A DNA stretch of 6,693 nucleotides from an uncultured Clostridia bacterium (GCA_944338265.1 CALVLO010000081.1:1-6693); one strand, 5' to 3'; numbered from the stretch's first letter, positions 1 through 6,384 are shown. The notes: generated by a model from the letters alone, not told the origin. Numbers and translations are program-made.

Positions 1-115
1 CGCGCACGACGGAGAGCGCGATGTAATATACCGTCTTCCGCGTTTGGCGGTAGATCTCTTCGAGCGCATCCTTCTCGCCCGCGGCAAGCCGCTGCAGCGC
101 TTCATCGAGGGTCAC
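1..115 (-). CDS. RNA polymerase sigma factor, sigma-70 family (ECF-like), N-terminal fragment
   Basis: Only the first 38 codons are in the window; the gene runs off the left edge. The start is GTG at 115-113, chosen because a perfect AAGGAGG (130-124) lies 8 nt upstream and the nearest upstream ATG is out of frame. The visible protein begins VTLDEALQRLAAGEKDAL and continues with EEIYRQTRKTVYYIALSVVR. This is the usual opening of group 4 sigma factors: a short helix with 'LAAGEKDAL', then the first helix of region 2 ('ifeeIY..t...vy.iAlsvvrd'), which binds the beta-prime clamp coiled coil. Regions 2.3-2.4 and 4, which would read the -10 and -35 elements, are outside the window, so promoter specificity cannot be judged. 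It lies downstream of the lipoprotein gene in the same direction but has its own promoter at 149-177. The family call rests on a short but characteristic stretch. Confidence 0.75.
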   Translation of the reverse strand, partial: MTLDEALQRLAAGEKDALEEIYRQTRKTVYYIALSVVR

Positions 116-148
116 GGCGCGCGCCTCCTTTGCATATAAGATGCTTTG

Positions 149-177
149 ATTATATCAGAGAAAGCCCGCGCCGTCAA
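149..177 (-). promoter_or_regulatory. Near-consensus housekeeping promoter for the sigma-factor gene
   Basis: Read on the minus strand, TTGACG (177-172) is followed by exactly 17 bp and TATAAT (154-149). The bases before the -10 read TGA, an extended -10 element. Transcription would start near position 142, giving a leader of about 27 nt to the GTG start, with AAGGAGG inside it. The match to the sigma-70/sigma-A consensus is 11 of 12 bases at optimal spacing, so the downstream sigma gene is probably transcribed by the housekeeping polymerase and not only by read-through from the lipoprotein gene. Confidence 0.8.
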
Positions 178-196
178 GCGCTCCCTTGAAGCGCTC
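176..196. repeat. Direct repeat of AAGCGCTC abutting the -35 element
   Basis: AAGCGCTC occurs at 176-183 and again at 189-196, a 13-bp period. Each copy contains the self-complementary hexamer AGCGCT. One copy overlaps the -35 of the sigma-gene promoter (172-177), and the other overlaps the stop codon of the lipoprotein gene. It could be a regulator binding site, but the copies are short and part of one is constrained by coding sequence, so chance is possible. Confidence 0.35.
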
Positions 197-1217
197 AATC
201 GCCAAAGAGATCATCGAGATCGCCGAAGTCGTAGTGCACATCGCCGAAGCGGTAGGTATAGGCACCCTCCGCGCTCTGCGTGATGACGAAGCTCCCGCGC
301 GCGCCGCCCACGCGGTAGTTGACTTGGATGGTCACCGCGCCGTTTTTGCGCTCGGCGCGCTCGATCTCGTAATAGCTCGTCTCGCCGCCGCGGTAGATGC
401 CGAGCGAATACTCCGTCTCGCGTCCGCCGTGCTCATCTTCCTGTTCAAACGCGACGGTGGTGCGCTCGTACAGTTTGCCGTCGCGGTAGACGCTGTACAC
501 ATACTCCTGTTCGGACTCGTTTTCGCCGTGCTCCTGCTCCGTCTCTGCCTCGAGGTCCATCTGCACATATGCGCCTGCGTCCTCGGGATGGGTCGCGCGC
601 ATCCAAAATTCTTCGCTGCGCTCCGTCTCGCCGCGCTCCTGCTCCGTCTCCACGCTGCGGTACCCGCTCATTTGATAGGAGACGCCCTCCATCTCCATCA
701 CGCCCGTGATGCGGTATGCCTCCACGACCTCGTCGTCATCGTCGGGCGGGAGCGCGATCTGCTCTTCCGAATAGTACATGACGTAGGAGACGGCGCTGCC
801 ATCGAGCTGTTCGCCCTCGACGGTGAGCTTATAATCGTATGCGAGCGCCCCGTCCGGGTTCTCCGTCACCGTCGTGCGGAAGGCGGCATCGTCGAGGAAG
901 GTATCGAGCATCTGAAAGTACTCGTTGAAGGTGCCCACCGTCTCTTGGGGCAGGGGGGCGCTGCCCGTGCCCGCTTCGCCCGAGGCAGCCAAAGCGCTTG
1001 CCGCGGCGGGCTCTGCCGCCATGCTGCCCGCCAGAAGGCGCGCCGTTGTAACGGCGCCAAGCCCGTAAGCATTCCGCGCGCCCGCTTCGAGCGAGACGCC
1101 CGCGCCGCCCATGCCCGCATCCCCCGTCTGCTTCCCGTTCTCGCACGCCGCAAAGCAGGCGAGCGCCGCCGCCGAGAGTGATGCTGCCGCCATCAGAGCC
1201 AAAAATTTCTTTTTCAT
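195..1217 (-). CDS. Putative acidic surface lipoprotein of unknown function
   Basis: The 340-residue product starts at ATG 1217-1215, with AAGGAG 7 nt upstream; an in-frame start 16 codons earlier has no such site and would spoil the signal peptide. Residues 1-24 are a lipoprotein signal: KKK at 2-4, a hydrophobic Ala/Leu-rich core, and FAAC ending at Cys25, the likely lipidated residue. Residues 26-90 are Gly/Ala-rich and probably a flexible linker. Residues 95-325 look like alternating beta strands rich in Glu, Tyr and Thr, with a DDDD stretch at 159-162 and two similar Glu-rich segments near 190-203 and 224-238. The end is acidic (DFGDLDDLFGD, 330-340). No catalytic motif is visible. The pattern recalls uncharacterised secreted proteins of clostridia found near sigma-factor genes, but that is an impression, not a match I can verify. 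It would sit outside the membrane, upstream of the sigma gene. No clear housekeeping promoter precedes it. Confidence 0.8.
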   Translation of the reverse strand: MKKKFLALMAAASLSAAALACFAACENGKQTGDAGMGGAGVSLEAGARNAYGLGAVTTARLLAGSMAAEPAAASALAASGEAGTGSAPLPQETVGTFNEYFQMLDTFLDDAAFRTTVTENPDGALAYDYKLTVEGEQLDGSAVSYVMYYSEEQIALPPDDDDEVVEAYRITGVMEMEGVSYQMSGYRSVETEQERGETERSEEFWMRATHPEDAGAYVQMDLEAETEQEHGENESEQEYVYSVYRDGKLYERTTVAFEQEDEHGGRETEYSLGIYRGGETSYYEIERAERKNGAVTIQVNYRVGGARGSFVITQSAEGAYTYRFGDVHYDFGDLDDLFGD

Positions 1218-1257
1218 CTTCTTTCTCCTTGATCGGGATTTGCCGCAAGTTTTTTGC

Positions 1258-1337
1258 CCTTGCACTTATACAACGCACGACTTGCCCCTTTTGTTGGAGA
1301 AAAACAAAAATTTTTCAAAAAAATTTTTTGTGCAAGG
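1258..1337. repeat. Nested inverted repeats in the AT-rich leader of the lipoprotein gene
   Basis: CCTTGCAC at 1258-1265 is matched by its exact reverse complement GTGCAAGG at 1330-1337. Between them lie two A/T palindromes, AAAAATTTTT (1306-1315) and AAAAAAATTTTTT (1317-1329), separated by one C. Two further GCAAG/CTTGC copies occur at 1245-1249 and 1281-1285. The intergenic stretch 1218-1360 contains no gene I can support. On the minus strand a TATAAG lies at 1270-1265 without a recognisable housekeeping -35. A CCAAC-17 bp-CGTT arrangement just upstream loosely resembles an ECF-type promoter. The repeats are plain in the sequence; their role as operator, bent-DNA element or weak terminator is a guess. 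Confidence 0.4.
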
Positions 1338-1360
1338 CGCAGCCCGTGGGATGTGCCATA

Positions 1361-1552
1361 CTAATTGTGCCCGATCTCCTCGCAGCGCAGCAAAAAATGC
1401 TGCCCGTTGGAAAAATCCAGCAAGATGACGCCGCCCTGTGCGAGCGCCCTGCCGCGGTAATGCTCCGCCATATGTACCTGCAGCTCCGCTGCGATCTCCT
1501 CTGCCGTAACGCGATACGGCTCGTGCCCCACTTCCTGCCATATATCCCGCAT
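1361..1552 (-). CDS. Small protein of unknown function (63 residues)
   Basis: I do not recognise this family. The start is ATG 1552-1550, with AAAGGAG about 6 nt upstream and a well-formed promoter at 1601-1629, which together make it a credible gene despite its size. The protein is soluble-looking, has no signal peptide or membrane segment, and has a single Cys at 57. By eye the order is strand (4-15), helix (16-33), strand (42-47), turn at SNG (48-50), strand (51-57), a compact beta-alpha-beta-beta layout. It is transcribed divergently from the tandem helix-turn-helix regulator, and the candidate operator covers its promoter, so it is probably that regulator's target. It lies 143 bp upstream of the lipoprotein gene in the same direction; read-through is possible because no strong terminator separates them. 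Alternatives include a small antitoxin-like or adaptor protein, but nothing in the sequence supports a specific role. Confidence 0.65.
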   Translation of the reverse strand: MRDIWQEVGHEPYRVTAEEIAAELQVHMAEHYRGRALAQGGVILLDFSNGQHFLLRCEEIGHN

Positions 1553-1600
1553 GATCTTCTCCTTTGCTCACGCTTTCGGCGCTTTTTGATATCGCCTTAT

Positions 1601-1629
1601 AGTATATCTTCTTTCTTTTAACACTTCAA
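1601..1629 (-). promoter_or_regulatory. Sigma-A-like promoter of the 63-residue gene
   Basis: On the minus strand TTGAAG (1629-1624), a 17-bp spacer and TATACT (1606-1601) form a promoter matching 9 of 12 consensus bases at ideal spacing. The start of transcription would be near 1594, giving a leader of about 40 nt that ends in AAAGGAG before the ATG at 1552. Confidence 0.7.
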
Positions 1630-1653
1630 GCAAAATGTTACGAAAGAGAAGAT
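1606..1653. promoter_or_regulatory. Imperfect 18-bp dyad, candidate operator of the divergent regulator
   Basis: The arm at 1606-1623 pairs with the arm at 1636-1653 at 14 of 18 positions around a 12-bp centre. The outer ATCTTCT/AGAAGAT and inner TAACA/TGTTA blocks match exactly. The left arm fills the spacer of the minus-strand promoter and touches its -10, and the -35 lies in the centre. The right arm overlaps GATAAT (1651-1656), the only plausible plus-strand -10 for the regulator gene, which lacks a good -35. A protein bound here would affect both divergent genes. The dyad lies upstream of the predicted minus-strand transcript start, so it is more likely a DNA site than an RNA hairpin. 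Confidence 0.5.
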
Positions 1654-1680
1654 AATTTTTTGTAGAAAAAGGTCGATTAT

Positions 1681-2118
1681 ATGTTTATTTTGTCGAATTT
1701 CGCAGAACGGCTTGCCGAGCTCATGCAAGAGAACGGGCTGCATCAGACGGCGCTCGCGCAGGCGCTGAACACCTCCCGCCCAAAGCTCGGGCTGTATCTG
1801 CGCGCGGAGCATGCGCCTTCGTATGAAAATTTTATTGCCCTGCTCGCTTTTTTCGGCTGCTCTGCCGACTATCTGCTCGGGCTCACCGAGCAATCGCCCG
1901 ACCTTACCTACAAGCCCGTTTTGCCCTTCGGCGCACGGCTCCGAAGCCTACTCGGGGCGCGGGGCATCTCTGTATACGCCTTTCAGAAGGCGACGAACTT
2001 CTCTTGGAGCGTGCTCTACAAGTGGCTCGGCGGCAAGGCAGCGCCCTCGCTGTACAATTTGGTTAAGACGGCGGAGACGCTCGATATTTCCGTAGACGAA
2101 CTGCTCGGAAGGATCTGA
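1681..2118 (+). CDS. Transcriptional regulator with two tandem Cro/C1-type (XRE) helix-turn-helix domains
   Basis: This 145-residue protein is almost entirely two HTH domains. Domain 1 (about 5-68) has recognition-type helices around 22-29 and 33-42 and ends in SADYLLGL, a typical XRE ending. Domain 2 (about 81-145) has the corresponding helices around 97-105 and 108-119 and ends in SVDELLGRI. Residues 7-67 and 83-143 align without a gap at an offset of 76, with 20 of 61 identical, including the APS and LLG blocks, so the gene arose by duplication or fusion of one domain. The second helix-turn-helix is more divergent (FSWSVLYKWLGGK). There is no ligand-binding or oligomerisation domain. The ATG at 1681 follows a weak AAAGGT 7 nt upstream. 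It is divergent from the 63-residue gene, next to a candidate operator, and convergent with rpoC. A local repressor that also controls itself is the likeliest role. Confidence 0.85.
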   Translation: MFILSNFAERLAELMQENGLHQTALAQALNTSRPKLGLYLRAEHAPSYENFIALLAFFGCSADYLLGLTEQSPDLTYKPVLPFGARLRSLLGARGISVYAFQKATNFSWSVLYKWLGGKAAPSLYNLVKTAETLDISVDELLGRI

Positions 2119-2130
2119 CCGCATACCGCA

Positions 2131-2162
2131 AAAAAATCCCGCAGGCTGCTGCGGGATTTTTT
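2131..2162. terminator. Bidirectional intrinsic terminator between the regulator gene and rpoC
   Basis: A perfect 14-bp stem (2131-2144 with 2149-2162) encloses a GCTG loop. Its core is TCCCGCAG/CTGCGGGA, flanked by six A on one side and six T on the other, so a U-tract follows the hairpin on both strands. It begins 13 bp after the regulator stop codon and 17 bp after the rpoC stop codon, and can end both convergent transcripts. Confidence 0.93.
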
Positions 2163-2178
2163 GATTTTGACCGTTGGA

Positions 2179-5100
2179 TCATTCGCTCTTCATCTCTTCG
2201 GCGGGGAGCATATCGCGGTAGCCGCCCGTCGATTGCACGGAGATGTTCTTGTAATCCTTCATGCCCGTACCTGCGGGGATGAGCTTGCCGATGATGACGT
2301 TCTCTTTGAGCCCGATGAGCGGATCGCGCTTGGTGCAGATGGCTGCCTCGGTGAGGACGCGGCTCGTCTCCTGGAAGGATGCCGCGGAGAGGAAGCTGTC
2401 TGTTGCGAGCGCCGCCTTGGTGATGCCGAGCAGCACGCGCTTTGCCGTTGCGGGCACGCCGCCCGCCATGATCGTCTTCTCGTTCTGCTCTTCGAAGTTG
2501 AACATATCGGTGAACTGCCCGGGGAGCATATCCGTGGTGCCCGCGTTCTCGATGCGGACCTTTCTGAGCATCTGGCGGACGATGATCTCGACGTGCTTAT
2601 CGTTGATGTCAACGCCCTGCGAGCGGTAGACGGACTGCACTTCGTTGAGGATATAGTCCTGCACGCCCTTGACGCCTTCGACGCGGATGATATCCTGCGG
2701 GTTGACCGAACCTGCGTTGAGCTGCGTGCCGGGGACGACCGTATCGCCCTCCTTGACGAGGAGCTCGGCGTTGAAGGGAAGCTCGTAATCCTTGAAGCGC
2801 TCGTTGGTTTCGGGATCGAAGACGATGATGTGCTTCAAATTGTCGCTATCATCGAGGTGCACTTTGCCGTTGAACTCGCAGATGGTGGCAACGCCCTTGG
2901 GCTTGCGCGCCTCGAAGAGCTCCTCGACGCGGGGAAGACCCTGCGTGATGTCGCCCGTGGCGGCGATACCGCCCGTGTGGAAGGTACGCATCGTGAGCTG
3001 CGTACCGGGCTCGCCGATGGACTGCGCCGCGATGACGCCGACCGCCTCGCCCACCTTGATGGGAAGGGTGGTCGCCATATCCTTGCCGTAGCACTTGGCG
3101 CACACGCCGAAGCGGGTGTTGCAGTTGAAGATGGAACGGATGGGCACGCCCTCCTCCCTGAACTTTTCGAAGGAGGCGATCTTCTTTGCCATCGTCTCGG
3201 AGATCATCTCGTTGCAGGGCACGAGCACTTCGCCCGTCTCGGGTTCGAGGATATCCTCCGCGGCAAACCTGCCCGTAAGGCGGTCTTCCAGCGATTCGAT
3301 GATATCGCCGCCCGCGCTCGTGATGGCTTTGACGAAGGTCGCGCGCGGGCGCTTGCCTGCGCAGCAATCCTCCTCGCGGACGATGACATCCTGCGAGACA
3401 TCGACGAGGCGGCGGGTCAGATAGCCCGAGTCTGCCGTCTTGAGCGCCGTATCGGCAAGACCTTTACGGCCGCCGTGCGAGGAGATGAAGTATTCCAGAA
3501 CGGTGAGCCCGTTGCGGAAGCACGACTTGACGGGGACCTCGATCTTTTTGCCCTGCGGGTTGACCATGAGCCCGCGCATGCCCGAGAGCTGCTTGATCTG
3601 GTCGATGGAGCCGCGGGCGCCCGAGTCTGCCATCATCCAGATGGGATTGAACTTATCCTTGGCGCCCTGATCTTTGAGGATGGAAGCCACCTTATCCGTC
3701 GCATCGTCCCAAACTTTGATGACGGCGTTGTAGCGCTCCTCCTCGCGGAGAAGACCGCGCGCGTACTTTTTGGCGATGCCCGCGACCTGATGCTCCGCCT
3801 CTTCGACGATGCCCGCCTTTTCATCCGGGATCTTCATATCGAAGACGGAGGTGGTGAGTGCCGCGATGGTCGAATACTTGTAGCCGCGCTCCTTGATGGC
3901 ATCGAGCACAGCCGCCGCCTTGGGCGCGTGCCCCGTTTTGAAGCATGCCTCGACGATGCGCGAAAGGTGCTTCTTGCCGATCGCCTTCGCTCCGCCGATA
4001 AACTCGGTGGAGAGTTCGAGTTTAAGGTAGTCCTCGGGATTCTCGCGCTTGACGAAGCCGAGATCCTGCGGCATATTGTCGTTATAGATGATCCTGCCGA
4101 CCGTCGTTTTGAGCAAGCCCGTAACGGACAGGAGCCCCGTCACCTCATCCTTGGTGACGAACACATGCCCGCGCAGCCCGTTGTTGGGGACGACGGCGTC
4201 GCGGTCGAAGGTGCGCTCGTAGGGAAGTTCGAGATCTGCAAACTTGCCTGCGGGCAGCTCCACCGTGCGGCGGACGTAGATCTCGTCCTGGCAGTGCACA
4301 TCTTTGAGCTGGTAGCTCATGAGCGCCTCGTCGAAGGAGGCGTACACGGGCGGGATATACTCCTCGCCCTCCTCGGAGAGCCTGCCCTGCGCATCGTACT
4401 TCTTGCCCTCCTCGCGGCGGAGGATGGTGAGGTAGTACGCGCCGATGATCATATCCTGCGTGGGGCTCATGACCGACTTGCCGTCTGCAAGCTTCAAAAT
4501 GTTATTGGCGGAGAGCATCAAAAAGCGCGCTTCTGCCTGCGCCTCGATGGAGAGCGGCAGGTGCACAGCCATCTGGTCGCCGTCGAAGTCCGCATTGAAG
4601 GGGCCGCAGACGAGCGGGCTGATCTTGATCGCCCTGCCCTCGATGAGGATGGGCTCGAACGCCTGAATGGAGAGGCGGTGCAGCGTGGGAGCGCGGTTGA
4701 GAAGCACGGGGTGCTCCTTGATGACCTCTTCGAGGACGTCCCACACGAAGTCTTTGCCCTTTTCCACCGTGCGCTTGGCGCTCTTGATGTTGTGACACTT
4801 GTTCGTTTCGACAAGGCGCTTCATGACGAAGGGCTTGAAGAGCTCGATCGCCATTTCCTTGGGCAGACCGCACTGGTAGATCTTGAGTTCGGGACCGACG
4901 ACGATAACCGAACGACCGGAATAGTCGACGCGCTTGCCGAGGAGGTTCTGTCTGAAACGGCCCTGCTTGCCGCGAAGAAGTCCCGAGAGGGATTTGAGTT
5001 CGCGGTTGGAAGGTCCGCTCAGCGGTTTGCCCCTTCTGCCGTTGTCGATGAGGGCGTCGACCGCCTCTTGCAGCATACGCTTTTCGTTCTTGACGATCAT

Positions 5101-6372
5101 CTCGGGCGCGCCGAGCTCGATCATGCGCTTCAAGCGGTTGTTGCGGTTGATGACGCGGCGATAGAGATCGTTGAGGTCGGAGGAGGCAAATCTGCCGCCA
5201 TCGAGCTGCACCATGGGACGAAGATCGGGCGGGATGACGGGAAGGACGGTGAGCACCATCCACTCCGGCTTGTTGCCGCTCTTGCGGAACGCCTCGATGA
5301 TCTCGATGCGCTTGATCGCCTTGATGCGCTTGGGGCCCGTGGCGTTGCTCTCGATGATCTCCTTCGCCTCCAAGCTCTCCTTTTCGAGGTTGACCGCCAT
5401 CAGAAGTTCGCGGATCGCCTCCGCGCCCATGCCGACTTTCAGCCCCGTTACGTCGCTCTCGCCGATCTCATCCTCGATCTCGCGGAGCTTTCTATCGTTG
5501 ATGACCTGCTTGTAGGAGACGCTCTCCTCTTCCGTCTTAGCGATGAACGCCGCGAGCGCTTCTTCGCTCTCGAACGCCTCGTCGTGCACGAGCCTTGCGC
5601 GGCGGCACTGCAAAACATACGTCTTGCCGTTCTCCGTGGCGCGGTCTTTGAGCGTATAGAACTGCGCGATGACGCCCTCCTGCATCTTGACGAGCATCTC
5701 GCGCAGCGTGGCTGCCTTGGTCGCCGAAGCGGTATCGTTGACGTTATTGAGATCGTGCACGTCCGAAAGGAGCTTTTCCTCGGCGCACAGCTCGCCGTTG
5801 AGTGCGGCGGCGAACGCAGCCTTTGCATCCTCCTTCGCCGTATATGTGCCCATCTCTTTGATCTCGGAGAGACCGACGACGGCGACGTTCATCCCGCCCG
5901 CGCGGGTGATGAGATCGCCCCCGTGGCGCAGCGCGAGGAACTTGTTGGCATAGCCCGCATCCAGCACGGTATACGCCGCAAAATAGATGACCTGCTCGAG
6001 TGCCTTGGGGCTCATATCGAGCAGCAGACCGATCTTGCTCGGCACGCCGCGGAAGTACCAGATGTGCGAGACGGGCGCGGCGAGCTCGATGTGCCCCATG
6101 CGCTCGCGGCGCACTTTGGCGCGCGTGACTTCGACGCCGCACTTTTCGCAGACGATGCCCTTATAGCGGATGCGCTTATACTTACCGCAGTGGCACTCCC
6201 AATCCTTGGTGGGACCAAAGATCTTTTCGCAGAAAAGTCCGTCCCGCTCGGGTTTTTGCGTGCGGTAGTTGATGGTCTCGGGCTTGGTGACCTCGCCATA
6301 CGACCATTCCCTGATCTTTTCGGGAGACGCGATGCTGATCTGAATAGAGTTAAAATCGTTTAATTCGTACAT
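2179..6372 (-). CDS. rpoC: DNA-directed RNA polymerase subunit beta-prime
   Basis: RpoC carries the active-site magnesium and forms the clamp of RNA polymerase. Visible landmarks in order: zinc site 1 (Cys60, 62, 75, 78); sigma-binding clamp coiled coil (about 395-444); catalytic NADFDGDQM with Asp595, 597 and 599; bridge helix (about 954-983); zinc site 2 (Cys1003 or 1004, with 1084, 1091, 1094); and trigger loop (about 1109-1146, with Met1128, Arg1129, His1132). The trigger loop is uninterrupted, unlike the proteobacterial form. At 1397 residues it is about 200 longer than Bacillus RpoC. Most of the excess is an insertion within 135-314, between FAAY and MGAEAI, the place where Thermus carries its large non-conserved domain. 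The ATG at 6372 has GGGAGGG 4 nt upstream in the 12-bp gap after rpoB, so the two are co-transcribed. After codon 4 (TTA) the gene uses no TTA, CTA or TCA codon. Identity is certain. Confidence 0.99.
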   Translation of the reverse strand: MYELNDFNSIQISIASPEKIREWSYGEVTKPETINYRTQKPERDGLFCEKIFGPTKDWECHCGKYKRIRYKGIVCEKCGVEVTRAKVRRERMGHIELAAPVSHIWYFRGVPSKIGLLLDMSPKALEQVIYFAAYTVLDAGYANKFLALRHGGDLITRAGGMNVAVVGLSEIKEMGTYTAKEDAKAAFAAALNGELCAEEKLLSDVHDLNNVNDTASATKAATLREMLVKMQEGVIAQFYTLKDRATENGKTYVLQCRRARLVHDEAFESEEALAAFIAKTEEESVSYKQVINDRKLREIEDEIGESDVTGLKVGMGAEAIRELLMAVNLEKESLEAKEIIESNATGPKRIKAIKRIEIIEAFRKSGNKPEWMVLTVLPVIPPDLRPMVQLDGGRFASSDLNDLYRRVINRNNRLKRMIELGAPEMIVKNEKRMLQEAVDALIDNGRRGKPLSGPSNRELKSLSGLLRGKQGRFRQNLLGKRVDYSGRSVIVVGPELKIYQCGLPKEMAIELFKPFVMKRLVETNKCHNIKSAKRTVEKGKDFVWDVLEEVIKEHPVLLNRAPTLHRLSIQAFEPILIEGRAIKISPLVCGPFNADFDGDQMAVHLPLSIEAQAEARFLMLSANNILKLADGKSVMSPTQDMIIGAYYLTILRREEGKKYDAQGRLSEEGEEYIPPVYASFDEALMSYQLKDVHCQDEIYVRRTVELPAGKFADLELPYERTFDRDAVVPNNGLRGHVFVTKDEVTGLLSVTGLLKTTVGRIIYNDNMPQDLGFVKRENPEDYLKLELSTEFIGGAKAIGKKHLSRIVEACFKTGHAPKAAAVLDAIKERGYKYSTIAALTTSVFDMKIPDEKAGIVEEAEHQVAGIAKKYARGLLREEERYNAVIKVWDDATDKVASILKDQGAKDKFNPIWMMADSGARGSIDQIKQLSGMRGLMVNPQGKKIEVPVKSCFRNGLTVLEYFISSHGGRKGLADTALKTADSGYLTRRLVDVSQDVIVREEDCCAGKRPRATFVKAITSAGGDIIESLEDRLTGRFAAEDILEPETGEVLVPCNEMISETMAKKIASFEKFREEGVPIRSIFNCNTRFGVCAKCYGKDMATTLPIKVGEAVGVIAAQSIGEPGTQLTMRTFHTGGIAATGDITQGLPRVEELFEARKPKGVATICEFNGKVHLDDSDNLKHIIVFDPETNERFKDYELPFNAELLVKEGDTVVPGTQLNAGSVNPQDIIRVEGVKGVQDYILNEVQSVYRSQGVDINDKHVEIIVRQMLRKVRIENAGTTDMLPGQFTDMFNFEEQNEKTIMAGGVPATAKRVLLGITKAALATDSFLSAASFQETSRVLTEAAICTKRDPLIGLKENVIIGKLIPAGTGMKDYKNISVQSTGGYRDMLPAEEMKSE

Positions 6373-6384
6373 ACTTCCCTCCCG

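Noticed and set aside
186..1181. A 331-codon open frame on the plus strand opposite the lipoprotein gene
   Set aside because: It is antisense in the same codon register as the lipoprotein gene, whose signal peptide, lipobox and ribosome binding site are clear. The antisense translation is Ala/Leu/Arg-rich and has no supporting signals.
1218..1265. An upstream in-frame start giving a 356-residue lipoprotein
   Set aside because: There is no ribosome binding site at the upstream start, and the 16 extra residues are basic and would disrupt a typical lipoprotein signal peptide.
1301..1330. An intrinsic terminator formed by the A/T palindromes
   Set aside because: The stems are only A/T pairs without a GC core, so they would be too weak for a standard terminator.
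1266..1571. A 101-codon minus-strand frame overlapping the 63-residue gene
   Set aside because: It would start at GTG without a ribosome binding site, and its Arg/Gly/Ala-rich translation runs through the AT-rich intergenic repeats. The 63-residue frame has a better start and promoter.
1178..1621. A 147-codon plus-strand frame across the lipoprotein leader and small gene
   Set aside because: It crosses two intergenic regions and the antisense of a supported gene, with no ribosome binding site or recognisable domain.
2161..6363. A 1400-codon open frame on the plus strand across all of rpoC
   Set aside because: It is the codon-aligned antisense of rpoC, open only because rpoC avoids TTA, CTA and TCA. 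It lacks a credible start and ribosome binding site, and the translation has no recognisable domain.
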